A stretch of DNA of 64,000 bases from Gimesia chilikensis (GTDB taxonomy: Bacteria; Planctomycetota; Planctomycetia; Planctomycetales; Planctomycetaceae). The DNA lies in NCBI RefSeq assembly GCF_007744075.1, contig NZ_CP036266.1, forward strand, positions 6,123,748 through 6,187,747, written 5' to 3'. Below the pieces are notes generated by a model. The model saw only the letters and a program-made list of their open reading frames with translations, made no database searches and was not told where the DNA came from. Position numbers and translations under genes: made by a program. Below are positions 47,776 to 57,264 of this stretch, piece by piece (the first letter of the stretch is position 1; each line of letters starts with the position of its first letter).

Positions 47776-47798
47776 GTTAGTGTATTATAGACACTAAC
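47776..47798. promoter_or_regulatory. Perfect palindrome, probable NrtR operator
   Basis: GTTAGTGT (47776-47783) and ACACTAAC (47791-47798) are perfect 8-bp arms around a 7-bp centre, 19-41 bases upstream of the pncB start. The centre contains the operon's TATAAT on the minus strand, so a bound repressor would block RNA polymerase. The operon encodes an NrtR-like regulator, whose family binds palindromes of about this size. Confidence 0.7.
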
Positions 47799-47811
47799 CA
47801 GCCCGGTTCAA
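47784..47811 (-). promoter_or_regulatory. Promoter of the pncB-kptA NAD operon
   Basis: On the minus strand a perfect TATAAT (47784-47789) lies 16 bp after TTGAAC (47806-47811). Transcription would start near 47777, giving a leader of about 20 bases with the ribosome site GGAGGA. Confidence 0.65.
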
Positions 47812-48267
47812 TACATCATTCTGATCATCTTGATAAATTCACGGAATTTCACTCCCCTGCTCCCTGTAAGGAGCCGGAAAGGGGTGATCACTGACAAGTT
47901 TGGTACTGAAAAACTCTTCACTTATCCAATTAACAGGCAATCATTTACGTCATTTCAGTTCCGAAAACCAGACCTTGGAATTAATGTTGCTCGATTTGAA
48001 CCGATTCTACTATACTCCCCCACCAGCTATTTTATCTTCACTGCCTGATTAACCTGAGCCTAAGGCTTTGCGACTCACGTTTTTTGAATATTGTTCAACC
48101 TGTCTTTACCACTTCCTGCAATCCTGAGTCTGCTCCGAGACTGATGAAGCTTACGAAATCGGGCTCGGCTGATTACTGGTACTAACCTCAAGCCCGCCAA
48201 CCTGATGGAGTCGACTCTCGTGGTCGCAGGATTGTCAGCACTTACCATTCAATAATATAGATGTTTA
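47812..48267. other. Divergent intergenic region
   Basis: A gap of about 456 bp between the NAD operon promoter and the glycan exporter. A 72-codon frame (47830-48048) lacks any family feature and I regard it as non-coding. The region should hold the exporter promoter, but no clear -35/-10 stands out. It is AT-rich. Confidence 0.5.
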
Positions 48268-49059
48268 ATGAATAATCGAGTCAAACTCGCTCTGGAAGAT
48301 GTGGTCGACGTGATCAAATCCAGCCGGTTATGTATGTTTCTGGCATGGTTTGATATTCGCATCCGTTATCGCAGATCTAAAATTGGTCCATTCTGGATCA
48401 CGATCAGTATGGCAATTTTTATCATTGCCCTGGGAGTTGTTTACTCCAAACTGTTCAACATGGCTCCCGATGAATATCTGCCCAACCTGGCGGCAGGTTA
48501 TCTGTTCTGGACGCTCATAGCGGCGACCATCAGTGAAGCTCCCACGATCTTCATTGACAATGCCGCTTATCTCAAAGATATGAAAATCAATCTGCTGGTC
48601 TTTGTATTCCGGGCGCTGGCACGTAACACGATCATCTTCCTGCACAATGCCCTGTTTATCATGTTTGTCTGCTTTTATTTTAAAATCTGGCCTCAATTAC
48701 AGACACTTCTCGTGATTCCAGGTCTGTTTCTGGTGTTGTTGAATCTGTTCTGGATCACCCTGTTTTTCGGGATCGTGGGTGCCCGCTATCGTGACCTGGC
48801 CCCCATTATTCAAAGTATGGTACAGGTGCTGTTTTTCGTCTCTCCGATAACCTGGTTACCCAAGCTCGTAGGAGAAGACAGCTGGGTTGTGATGTTCAAT
48901 CCGATTGCTTACTTCCTTGACCTGACTCGCGCCCCCATATTGAACCAGACTCCTGCATTGAGCTCCTGGTTGATTACCGCAGGAATCAGTATTATCGGTT
49001 TTGCTGTCAGCCTCTTACTTTACGCCTACAAACGAGACCGGATTGTTTATTGGATTTGA
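48268..49059 (+). CDS. ABC-2 type polysaccharide exporter permease (Wzm/TagG-like)
   Basis: A 263-residue integral membrane protein with six hydrophobic helices. The family signature is FAWFDIRIRYRRSKIGPFW-like near the N-terminus (residues 25-50), with FNPIAYFLDLTRAPIL near the C-terminus. It moves lipid-linked glycans such as O-antigen across the inner membrane. It pairs with the ATP-binding gene that begins one base after its stop. Confidence 0.92.
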   Translation: MNNRVKLALEDVVDVIKSSRLCMFLAWFDIRIRYRRSKIGPFWITISMAIFIIALGVVYSKLFNMAPDEYLPNLAAGYLFWTLIAATISEAPTIFIDNAAYLKDMKINLLVFVFRALARNTIIFLHNALFIMFVCFYFKIWPQLQTLLVIPGLFLVLLNLFWITLFFGIVGARYRDLAPIIQSMVQVLFFVSPITWLPKLVGEDSWVVMFNPIAYFLDLTRAPILNQTPALSSWLITAGISIIGFAVSLLLYAYKRDRIVYWI

Positions 49060-49060
49060 T

Positions 49061-49813
49061 ATGGCCAGGATTAAAGTAGAAAATGTAACGCTGCATTACC
49101 CGATCATCGGGGCCGGCGACCGATCCGTGAAAAACAGGCTGCTGAACTTTGCGACCGGAGGAAAAATCACCCGGGACAGTGGCACAATGGTCGTTACAGG
49201 CCTCGATCGAATCGACCTGGAACTGCGGGACGGCGACCGTCTGGGTTTGATTGGACACAATGGTGCCGGTAAATCCACATTACTGAAAGTTCTGGCTGGA
49301 ATCTATATTCCGACACAAGGCTCTGTGGATATTGAGGGACGCGTTGTTTCGACCCTGAATATTACACTGGGTTTTGAACAAGAAGCCACGGGATTTGAGA
49401 ATATCTTTCTGCGTGGTCGTCTGCTGGGACTGACCACCGCCGAAATCGAAGACAAGCTCGAAGAAATCGCAGAGTTTACCGAGTTGGGCAAATATCTTGA
49501 TCTGCCGGTACGAGTTTATTCTTCCGGGATGCTGATGCGGCTGGCATTTGCCATTATGACATCGCTGGAATCGGAGATTCTGCTGATGGACGAAGTCATT
49601 GGTACCGGGGACGCCCGCTTTATCCATAAGGCGGAAGCCCGATTGAATGAATTCATGAACAAAGCCAAAATCATGGTGATTGCTTCACATTCAGATGATG
49701 TCATCAGAGAGTTTTGTAACACGGCACTTCTTCTCAAAAACGGAACTCCCTTTGCCCAGGGTGAGATCGAAGAAGTGCTGGAAATTTATCAGTCAGCGGA
49801 TTACCAGACATAA
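49061..49813 (+). CDS. ABC polysaccharide exporter ATPase (Wzt/TagH-like)
   Basis: A 250-residue ATPase from the ATG at 49061. Walker A is GHNGAGKST, the signature loop is YSSGMLMRLAFA, Walker B is ILLMDEV with a catalytic Glu, and the switch His is in ASHSDD. The N-terminus has the VKNRLLNFATGG segment typical of Wzt-type proteins. There is no C-terminal carbohydrate-recognition domain, so unlike E. coli O8/O9a Wzt it should not select glycans by a modified non-reducing end. Confidence 0.93.
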   Translation: MARIKVENVTLHYPIIGAGDRSVKNRLLNFATGGKITRDSGTMVVTGLDRIDLELRDGDRLGLIGHNGAGKSTLLKVLAGIYIPTQGSVDIEGRVVSTLNITLGFEQEATGFENIFLRGRLLGLTTAEIEDKLEEIAEFTELGKYLDLPVRVYSSGMLMRLAFAIMTSLESEILLMDEVIGTGDARFIHKAEARLNEFMNKAKIMVIASHSDDVIREFCNTALLLKNGTPFAQGEIEEVLEIYQSADYQT

Positions 49814-49841
49814 ACCATACGGATTTTCGGAGCAATTCTCC

Positions 49842-50435
49842 ATGAGCCAGGCAACCAGAATCATTTGCAGAAACCTGGAACGTTCCATCGCAGCCAAAAA
49901 CGAGTTGTTGCAGAACGCACAGACTCAGGCCGAATTTGCCCGGTCAGTCGACATCGTATTGAACTGCTATCAGCAGGGGGGCCGCCTGTACGTTGCCGGG
50001 AACGGTGGCTCCGCGGCTGACGCCCAGCATCTGGCTGCGGAATTTGTCAGTCGCCTGGCCAGGGACCGTGCCCCGCTGCCTGCGGAAGCGCTCACTACAG
50101 ACTCCTCGATCATTACCGCCATTGGCAATGATTATGGCTACGATCAGATCTTCTCCCGCCAGATTGCGGGCAAACTGAGCTCGAAAGATGTCTTTCTGGG
50201 AATTACGACATCCGGGAATTCGCCGAATATCGTGAAGGCCCTGCAGGTCTGCCGCGAGCGCAACATCCAAAGCATTGTCTTCACCGGCCACGATGGCGGA
50301 GCAGTGCGTGAATGGAGCGACGTCTGCGTGATTGCCCCTGGTGAGTTAACCAGCCAGATCCAGGAAGTGCACCTGGTACTGGAGCACACGCTTTGTGAGT
50401 GTGTCGAAGCGGCCCTGTTTGACTTCGAACTTTAA
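49842..50435 (+). CDS. gmhA: Phosphoheptose isomerase-like SIS-domain protein
   Basis: A 197-residue protein from the ATG at 49842; the longer open frame overlaps the ATPase gene. It is a SIS fold with the GmhA active-site segments GNGGSAADAQHLAAEF, then ALTTDSSIITAIGNDYG, GITTSGNSPNI and EVHLVLEHTLCE. GmhA turns sedoheptulose-7-phosphate into heptose-7-phosphate for heptose-containing glycans. No gmhB or hldE lies beside it here, so the rest of the pathway must be elsewhere. It is last in the exporter operon. Confidence 0.92.
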   Translation: MSQATRIICRNLERSIAAKNELLQNAQTQAEFARSVDIVLNCYQQGGRLYVAGNGGSAADAQHLAAEFVSRLARDRAPLPAEALTTDSSIITAIGNDYGYDQIFSRQIAGKLSSKDVFLGITTSGNSPNIVKALQVCRERNIQSIVFTGHDGGAVREWSDVCVIAPGELTSQIQEVHLVLEHTLCECVEAALFDFEL

Positions 50436-50514
50436 AACGCTGCTCCCAGACTGAATTCTGGCCCTGCGGGGAGATCATCTCAGCATAACATCGTGAGCCT
50501 GTCGACTCCGCGGT

Positions 50515-51480
50515 TCAAATGTGTCGCGCTAATATATCCAGGATGCTGGCAGCACGATTGGCATAACTGTGCTGCGCCAGCGTTTTCTGTTGAGCCGCCT
50601 GACCAATCTTAACCAGAGACTGCGGATCATCAAACAGCTGCTCCAGCTGCTTCCCAAAATCGCTGACAGAGTCGAACAGTACGATCTCGGTGCCGTCCTC
50701 GTAATAGTCGAGGATTTCCAGACTTTCCGTGAAGAAGAACTGCACAGCACCGGCCATCGCAGCTTCGAAAGTTCTCGGTCCGGGTGTGGAAGGGACCAGT
50801 TTGAACCTGTTATTGGCATAATCAAAATGGCGGCCGACATTGAGCGTAATTCGGGAATTACCGTAATACTCGATCAACTTCTCATTCGAAATGGTTTGAT
50901 TCACAACGTAGTCAGCCAGGTTCACAGGCCATTCCGCTCCCCGGATGATGGTTTTGTATTTTGACAGGACGGGTGCCAGATCTTTGATCAGTTGGACCCG
51001 ATTTGCGAAGGCAACCCCACAAAAGAAGATATCATTTTCATACTGATCTGTGACCTGTCGAAAATGCGTCTTTTTAGATGCTGCCAGGGGCATATGAAAA
51101 ACATGTGGATGCGCATAATGCTGGCTGGCCCATTTGTCATTCGAAAAGATTACATCAGCCACATCCTCAACTTTGAATCGGTAATCAATTTCATAGGGAT
51201 CGTCATGCAACCAGAATGAGAGCAGGATATCATGTGTCTGACAGTGCTTTTTGACTGCCTGATACGAGATGTCATCAGGCATGCAGGAGCCAAACATCAA
51301 CAGGATATCAGGTTTGTATTTTTCCAGTCCCTCAATCACATAATCCAACGCGACCTGATGTACCTGGCCAGCCCCGAGGATTTCCTGAAATCCTTCTGTA
51401 ACGTAAGATCTCAGGACAGAGTTATTATTCAGGGCATCATAGGATGCACCCGAGATCAAAATACTTTTCTGATGTGACAT
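50515..51480 (-). CDS. CgeB-family glycosyltransferase
   Basis: A 321-residue protein from the ATG at 51480, with a TTG just upstream in frame. The CgeB/DUF3880-type pattern is visible: PDILLMFGSCM, FWLHDDPYE and DVIFSNDKWA in the N-half, FCGVAFANRVQLI in the middle, and NVGRHFDYAN, STPGPRTFEAAMAGAVQFF and a YANRA tail. These enzymes use a GT-B fold and usually modify surface glycans or glycoproteins. It is a shorter relative of the first half of the next gene. The donor is unknown. Confidence 0.85.
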   Translation of the reverse strand: MSHQKSILISGASYDALNNNSVLRSYVTEGFQEILGAGQVHQVALDYVIEGLEKYKPDILLMFGSCMPDDISYQAVKKHCQTHDILLSFWLHDDPYEIDYRFKVEDVADVIFSNDKWASQHYAHPHVFHMPLAASKKTHFRQVTDQYENDIFFCGVAFANRVQLIKDLAPVLSKYKTIIRGAEWPVNLADYVVNQTISNEKLIEYYGNSRITLNVGRHFDYANNRFKLVPSTPGPRTFEAAMAGAVQFFFTESLEILDYYEDGTEIVLFDSVSDFGKQLEQLFDDPQSLVKIGQAAQQKTLAQHSYANRAASILDILARHI

Positions 51481-51603
51481 CAAATCTATTTGCCTGTTAT
51501 TGAATCCAGGTATAACACATTAGGGACCGGAGAATAAACAGGCTCTCCGGCGAATCGATATCGTTGCCGATTCCGTATTGAGTCAGTACGTCTTTCGCAA
51601 CGA

Positions 51604-54066
51604 TCAGCGTTTCAATTCTGCGACGATACGACTACAGGTTTTCTTGATACCATTCGACCTGTAAAAGCGATAGGCTTTTCGCAACTTCTGCTGCAGTCGG
51701 GCTTCAGGATATGATTTATCGATCACCAGCACACTTGAATCAACCGATTCAGGATCTGAAGCGGTATGCTGGACCAGGGTATCACTGATCAGTCCCTGCG
51801 ACAGGCTTTTCAATGACATATCTGAGTGACCTTCCGGATACTCTTCAATATGTTCGCACTCCAGCCCTTCGTAGATCTCCTCTAAAATCTCCACATGCTG
51901 ATCAACGCCCGTCACATCGAGTTCTGCGATATTATCGACGACAGATTGAAACAACTCCCGGTCAGATTTCAGGCGTCTGAGCGTATGGATGGCGCCGCCA
52001 CAATCATTCAGGGGAACCACAAAGCCATCCACACCATCGGTGACCCGTTCACCCTGAGCGCCAATATCACTGACGATGGGGACCAGATTATTGTACCAAG
52101 CCTCAGACAGAGTTAACAAAAATGTCTCTGGCCAGGTCGACAGGTGCAGAGAGACATTCATATCTTTCAACAGATGTTTCAGTTCAGAAACGTCGTATCC
52201 TTGATGAATGAATACATTTTTCAAATCCCACACTTTCAGAATATGAGAGTAGTGATCATTGATGCTGCCATAAATATGAAACTCGATATCATCATCTGCC
52301 ATGGCTCGGAACATATCCAGGTAGACTTCCGCACCTTTGTTGGTGGTAAAGTTACCGAGAATCGCGACTTTGATTTTATCAAGCTGTTTTCCGACAGGGC
52401 GATCTCCATCCACAATCGGCGTGGGGAGGGGCATGACCTGCATGTTGTCCAGGCCTTTATAAATCCGTTCGTAGTATGATTTGGTCGTTTGAGAATAACC
52501 GATCACAACGTCTGTGCTTTTCAGCACCCGTTCGAAAAATGCTCTTCTCTTTTTCACCATCCCGGCTGCAAAACCCGCCCGTTTAAAGGCACAAACATCA
52601 CAGGTTTCAATACAGCGGTTGCGTACATCACAGTAGGTATGTTTTTCGTTATACAGATTGAATGAATCGCAGAGATAATAGAAATCCTGAATACTGAATA
52701 CACTCTTAATCCCGAGCGTTTTAGAAATCAGAGGCAATGAAGGAATGTGATCAATCAGGTGATGATAGTGAACGATGTCGATCTGATATTTCACCAGCAG
52801 GTCAAAGAAACGACTTTCGCGTTCCGGTTCAGATAACCAGTTTCCATTGATCGGCGAACTGAAATTCAACTCTTCCAGCACATTATAATCCGCATCCAGT
52901 ACGAGGTAAGATTTCTGTCGATCTTTCTGCTTGTTCGGAATCAGAAAGAATATTTCATAGTTATCCTTCAGTTTTTTGACGATGCCATCAACGTAAACTT
53001 CAACACCACCAAAGGGTTGAACGTTGATTACATTATGGACAACTTTGAGAAGTCTTTTTTTCTTTGGATTGGATTGAGTGATCAACTGAGAAACCTCCGA
53101 TGTTTTATGTGAATTTAATGTTTCTAAAAGGGTATCGATTCTTTGATCGTAGGTATGATTTTGAATCGCACGTTTTTGCGAGGCTTCCAGTATTTTTTTC
53201 CTCTCCTCGGGCTTCTGGGAGAAGTACTCAATTTGCTGAACACACTCTTTGATATCCTTGAAGGGAAGATACTCTTCCCCCGGAATGAATAACTCCGAGT
53301 TCATATCCAGAGAATCATCAACAAGCAGTAATCCACCAGCCATGGCAATTTCGAAGAGTCGAGGACCAGGCGATTCCGCCTTGGCATCATTGCCGGATGC
53401 GCTGAATTCACGGTGTAAAATTAATGAAAACTTACTGACATTCGCAATTTTGGCCAACTCCGAATTGGGAGTTCGCCAATTGATTTCACAGCGAGGTACC
53501 GGCAGATTCACCGGGGGCAGAAATTCATTTGCAGGCAGTGCCAGTTTATATTTCAGTTCCGGTTTGGCCTTCAATAGCGACCGGATAAATTCGGTTCGAT
53601 TGGGCCAGGCAGTACCGATGAAGCTCACATCATAACGATAGTTCTCATCGGATTCGGGAATCTCGTGGTAATGAAATTCCTCACTTGATGCCAGAGGCAG
53701 AAAGCAGGCCGGGCAAGGATATTTGGAAACAGAACCGGGATCATTGGTAAAGACACAATCAAACAGATCACTTTGCCTGATGTTGTTGCTTAACTCATAC
53801 GGATCTTCCGTAAACCAGACAGCGGAGGTGCCGCAGAGTTTTTTCAACGTATAGATGATGGGGCGATTGATACTTTCGCCACCGTAGACAATCAATAGAT
53901 TGAAACTGCCGTTCCGGGCAACGGTAATCGCATCTGTATAATCAACCAGTTCGACCCGCTCCACATCTGCATGCCGTTGCAGGGCATTTCTGACTTGCAG
54001 ACAGATATAGAAATTCGGATCACTCTTCTTCGAGTTGATTAGCAGAATGCGCCATTTTTCATCCAT
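51604..54066 (-). CDS. Two-module glycosyltransferase (CgeB-like + GT4)
   Basis: An 820-residue protein from the ATG at 54066, with GGGGG seven bases upstream. Residues 1-320 form a CgeB-like module (VWFTEDPYEL, FIGTAWPNRTEFI, ESPGPRLFEIAMAGGLL). Residues about 340-740 form a GT4 glycosyltransferase (QPFGGVEVYVDGI, DIVHYHHLID, FSIQDFYYLC, AILGNFTTNKGAEVYLD, HLSTWPETFLLTLSEA). A Cys cluster (CDVRNRCIETCDVC) in the middle is often seen in GT4 enzymes acting on complex glycans. Two catalytic domains in one chain could add two sugars in turn. It is located in the glycan region and reads on the same strand as the two GT2 genes upstream. Confidence 0.9.
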   Translation of the reverse strand: MDEKWRILLINSKKSDPNFYICLQVRNALQRHADVERVELVDYTDAITVARNGSFNLLIVYGGESINRPIIYTLKKLCGTSAVWFTEDPYELSNNIRQSDLFDCVFTNDPGSVSKYPCPACFLPLASSEEFHYHEIPESDENYRYDVSFIGTAWPNRTEFIRSLLKAKPELKYKLALPANEFLPPVNLPVPRCEINWRTPNSELAKIANVSKFSLILHREFSASGNDAKAESPGPRLFEIAMAGGLLLVDDSLDMNSELFIPGEEYLPFKDIKECVQQIEYFSQKPEERKKILEASQKRAIQNHTYDQRIDTLLETLNSHKTSEVSQLITQSNPKKKRLLKVVHNVINVQPFGGVEVYVDGIVKKLKDNYEIFFLIPNKQKDRQKSYLVLDADYNVLEELNFSSPINGNWLSEPERESRFFDLLVKYQIDIVHYHHLIDHIPSLPLISKTLGIKSVFSIQDFYYLCDSFNLYNEKHTYCDVRNRCIETCDVCAFKRAGFAAGMVKKRRAFFERVLKSTDVVIGYSQTTKSYYERIYKGLDNMQVMPLPTPIVDGDRPVGKQLDKIKVAILGNFTTNKGAEVYLDMFRAMADDDIEFHIYGSINDHYSHILKVWDLKNVFIHQGYDVSELKHLLKDMNVSLHLSTWPETFLLTLSEAWYNNLVPIVSDIGAQGERVTDGVDGFVVPLNDCGGAIHTLRRLKSDRELFQSVVDNIAELDVTGVDQHVEILEEIYEGLECEHIEEYPEGHSDMSLKSLSQGLISDTLVQHTASDPESVDSSVLVIDKSYPEARLQQKLRKAYRFYRSNGIKKTCSRIVAELKR

Positions 54067-54151
54067 CACAATTCCCCCAGGTTTTCACACTACCTCCTGT
54101 GGCAGTATAAAATTGAACTCCGTTTATGACCTCAAATACAAATAAGAACAA

Positions 54152-55156
54152 TCAGCCCGCAATTTTCTGTTGCACATACTCATCAGGAGATCGCCCCTCC
54201 TGAAACTGGACTTCACTTTCAACGGAAGCGGTTTTCTCCCGACTCAGCAATTTCCGACACGAATAATAACAACACAACAAACTGAAACGCAGCCAGACAC
54301 TTGCCATCACAAGCCACATCAGGACGGCAGGATATTGACCTGTGAAATGTTTCCGATAGAACCTGACCATCCCGTGGTGCTTGTGCCACTCCACAAAGAT
54401 CGGACGCGATTTACTGCAAGTCCCCTGGAAATGGGCCAGCCGGGCGTCCGGAACAAACATGATCTTCCAGCCTCGATTGCGAAAGCTCATGCACCAGTCA
54501 AGATCTTCGCAGTGCAGAAAATACTCTTCATCCATGCCCCCCACGTCTGCAAAAGATTCACGGGAGACCAGCATACAGGCCCCGGAAATAGCCTCGACCT
54601 CAACAGGACCATCGGGGACTTCCTGCTGATTCAGATTGAAATTTTCGAAATAACGGGGAAAAACCCGTGCCAGAAAAGAAAGATGACAAACCCTCAACAA
54701 AGCACGCCAGGGTGTCGGTATGAGTCGTCGGCAGCCAACCTGCTCGGATCCATCGCTGTTGAGTATGCGTCCTCCGGCCATCCCGGTTTGCGGCGTCTCT
54801 TCAAAGCAGCGAATCAGTTTTGTGATTGCCGATTGATCGATCTCGCAGTCAGGATTCAGGAACAGAAGATACTCTCCGCCGGCCGCTCGGGCACCAATAT
54901 TACAGGCAGTTGCAAAGCCGAGGTTTTCCTGGTTTTGAATCAGCTGGATGTGACGGAAATGTCGGAACTCGTTTGATACATCGGATATGCTGGTATCACT
55001 GGAATTGTTATCAACGACAATAATTTCCAGCTGTAGATTACAATCCACAAGAGACTGCACGCATTTCAGCAGTTTCTCTCCCGCATTATAATTAACAATG
55101 ATGACCGAGATCTGACAGCTATTCACTATATTTTCCCATTCTACCGATGATCGCAT
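54152..55156 (-). CDS. GT2 glycosyltransferase (rhamnosyltransferase-like)
   Basis: A 334-residue protein. The GT2 fold opens with ISVIIVNYNAGEKLLKCVQS and has the donor-binding EIIVVDNNSSD. Then come FLNPDCEI (DxD-like) and the acceptor-region MDEEYFLHCEDLDW. A C-terminal hydrophobic segment (about 285-305) suggests membrane association. The ATG at 55156 overlaps the upstream gene by 38 bases. A GTG at 55126, with GGGAAAA before it, would shorten the overlap and is also plausible. It is a typical wbbL/rhamnosyltransferase-like enzyme of glycan clusters. Confidence 0.9.
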   Translation of the reverse strand: MRSSVEWENIVNSCQISVIIVNYNAGEKLLKCVQSLVDCNLQLEIIVVDNNSSDTSISDVSNEFRHFRHIQLIQNQENLGFATACNIGARAAGGEYLLFLNPDCEIDQSAITKLIRCFEETPQTGMAGGRILNSDGSEQVGCRRLIPTPWRALLRVCHLSFLARVFPRYFENFNLNQQEVPDGPVEVEAISGACMLVSRESFADVGGMDEEYFLHCEDLDWCMSFRNRGWKIMFVPDARLAHFQGTCSKSRPIFVEWHKHHGMVRFYRKHFTGQYPAVLMWLVMASVWLRFSLLCCYYSCRKLLSREKTASVESEVQFQEGRSPDEYVQQKIAG

Positions 55157-56015
55157 GCCAGATGCCCAGGCTGATCATTTTCCAGTTCTCAAACCTTCTC
55201 CCTACAAAAACCGAATAGACCACCGACACCAGAAACAGCCGTCTGGCATCCATTATTTTCCAGGAACGTGAGACCCATTTTTGTTTCAACAGCCACAATC
55301 CATTTCGCATGAGATAGTAGTATCTCAACGAAGAATGAGTCGGGATCGTACGCCCGAAGAGTCTGATAAACTGGTTGCCCAGATCATGCTCCATCTGAGC
55401 ACAACCGACTCCAATAATTTCATAACCTCGGGAATTGGCCCGCAGGCACCATTCGGTATCCACGTAATCGATGAATAATTGTGCTTCCATCAGCCCAATC
55501 TCATCCAGAGCCTTGATCGAAATCAGTGATCCCGAGGTGATCAGCAGGTCGACTGAAACGAGTTCGTCGTCAGCACAGGGAATACGCTGTAAACGGAATC
55601 CGTTTAATTTGACGAAGGGAGACGAATGCTGACCTTTAACATCCTGATATCGGGGACCAACTGCAGCAATTCTCCTGCCTGCCTGCGTTTCTGTTTCCAT
55701 CGCATGCAGCAGACAATCAATCAGATTGGGACTGGGTAAGCTGTCCTGATCAAACAGGACCACATGGCTGACTCCCAGTTCTTTTGCCGCCAGAACGCCC
55801 CGGTTTATCGCTTCTGCAATGCCCAGATTCCCCCCCAGCGTGATACAGTGACCGTTCTCAGGAATGAGATTCAGGATCTCTTCCTGCGTCGCTCTGGCGG
55901 GGCTGTTGTCGACTACAATCACGTGGGCCACCTGAGGACTGATGGCAGCCAGCAGACGACTCACCCCTGCGTAGTCGGGGTTATATGTTACAATAATACA
56001 TGCAACAGTATTCAT
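55119..56015 (-). CDS. GT2 rhamnosyltransferase-like protein
   Basis: A 298-residue GT2 enzyme of the RfbF/rhamnosyltransferase group. The start VACIIVTYNPDYAGVSRLL is followed by HVIVVDNSPA, LGGNLGIAEAINRGV, VLFDQDSLPS (DxD) and YVDTEWCLRANSRGY. The last matches dTDP-rhamnose-using enzymes. The presence of rmlA nearby supports a dTDP-sugar donor. Its 3' end overlaps the next GT2 gene. Confidence 0.9.
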   Translation of the reverse strand: MNTVACIIVTYNPDYAGVSRLLAAISPQVAHVIVVDNSPARATQEEILNLIPENGHCITLGGNLGIAEAINRGVLAAKELGVSHVVLFDQDSLPSPNLIDCLLHAMETETQAGRRIAAVGPRYQDVKGQHSSPFVKLNGFRLQRIPCADDELVSVDLLITSGSLISIKALDEIGLMEAQLFIDYVDTEWCLRANSRGYEIIGVGCAQMEHDLGNQFIRLFGRTIPTHSSLRYYYLMRNGLWLLKQKWVSRSWKIMDARRLFLVSVVYSVFVGRRFENWKMISLGIWHAIIGRMGKYSE

Positions 56016-56394
56016 ATGTTATTTCACCATCCTAGCTTAATAACACAACATTTCTGATGGGCCAGAAGTATTTTCTATTTGCTGTTTAAGGACATAGAAA
56101 TGATCACTTCTGATCCGGGCAAATCTATTTTGAGTCTCGCTTCAGACAGGGAGGTCATCTCGAACGGCCGGGATGCTTCAACAGCAGTGCTGTCACGAAT
56201 ACATGCGGATCTGAAACTGAAACTCACTTAAATCCAAGTAAACAAGTTATTTCCGAGCTCTGCTGGAACTTCGAGACCGGGCTAAATACAGGGCTTTTTG
56301 CCTGAAATTAATAGCTGAAAAATGTTAAGCGCGTCAAACTGAGCAATTCGAGCGGGCATTTTATACATAAATCGCTATCTCAGTGGAAGACCAG
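56016..56394. other. Intergenic gap in the glycan region
   Basis: A gap of about 380 bp between rmlA and the GT2 genes, all on the minus strand. No frame with family features, no terminator hairpin with a T-run, and no RNA gene could be supported. It may hold the promoter of the glycosyltransferase genes. Confidence 0.45.
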
Positions 56395-57264
56395 CTACCC
56401 CAGCAACCTGGTCAAATACTTCCCGTAATTGGTTTTTCCAAGTGCTTCGATCTGGTTTGCCAGTTGATCCCGGTCAATCCAGCCCTTCTGAAAGGCGATT
56501 TCTTCCAGACAGGCAATTTTCAGGCCCTGACGATGTTCAATGGTCTGAAAGAAATGGCTGGCATCCTGCAGGCTCTCATGTGTCCCGGTGTCAAACCAGG
56601 CATGACCGCGTCCCAGCAGTTCGACGTGTAAGTCACCACGTTCCAGATAAGCATTGTTGACGGTGGTGATTTCGAGTTCGCCCCGTGCTGAAGGCTTCAC
56701 GTTTTTCGCGATTTCAATCACATCGTTATCGTAAAAATACAGGCCCGTAACCGCAAAATTTGATTTGGGCTTTTCCGGCTTTTCTTCGATCGAAATTGCC
56801 TTGAAATCGCTATCAAATTCAACAACTCCGAACCGTTCCGGGTCATGCACCTGGTATCCAAATACTGTCGCCCCGGTTTCGCGGGCTGCAGCCGCTTTCA
56901 GGCTTTCGGTGAAGCCGTGTCCGTAGAAAATATTGTCTCCCAGGATCAGACAGGCTGGATCGGATCCGACAAAGTCCTCACCAATCAGAAAAGCCTGCGC
57001 CAGACCGTCCGGAGACGGCTGTTCGGCATATTCAAACCGCACGCCCCACTGCTCTCCCGTTCCGAGTAGATCCTGGAACATAGGGAGGTCATGTGGTGTC
57101 GAAATAATCAAAATTTCTCTGATCCCGGCCAACATCAAAGAGGAAAGAGGATAGTAGATCATCGGCTTATCATAGATTGGCAACAGTTGCTTGGAAACAA
57201 CTTTGGTCACCGGATGAAGGCGGGTCCCGGATCCTCCTGCCAGTACGATTCCTTTTCTCGACAT
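56395..57264 (-). CDS. rmlA: Glucose-1-phosphate thymidylyltransferase
   Basis: A 289-residue nucleotidyltransferase that makes dTDP-glucose from dTTP and glucose-1-phosphate. The signature [16 protein letters not shown] is followed by [50 protein letters not shown] and [15 protein letters not shown]. The length is normal and AGGAAAA precedes ATG. It is the first step to dTDP-rhamnose and other dTDP sugars. RmlB, RmlC and RmlD are not in the window. Confidence 0.97.
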   Translation of the reverse strand: MSRKGIVLAGGSGTRLHPVTKVVSKQLLPIYDKPMIYYPLSSLMLAGIREILIISTPHDLPMFQDLLGTGEQWGVRFEYAEQPSPDGLAQAFLIGEDFVGSDPACLILGDNIFYGHGFTESLKAAAARETGATVFGYQVHDPERFGVVEFDSDFKAISIEEKPEKPKSNFAVTGLYFYDNDVIEIAKNVKPSARGELEITTVNNAYLERGDLHVELLGRGHAWFDTGTHESLQDASHFFQTIEHRQGLKIACLEEIAFQKGWIDRDQLANQIEALGKTNYGKYLTRLLG

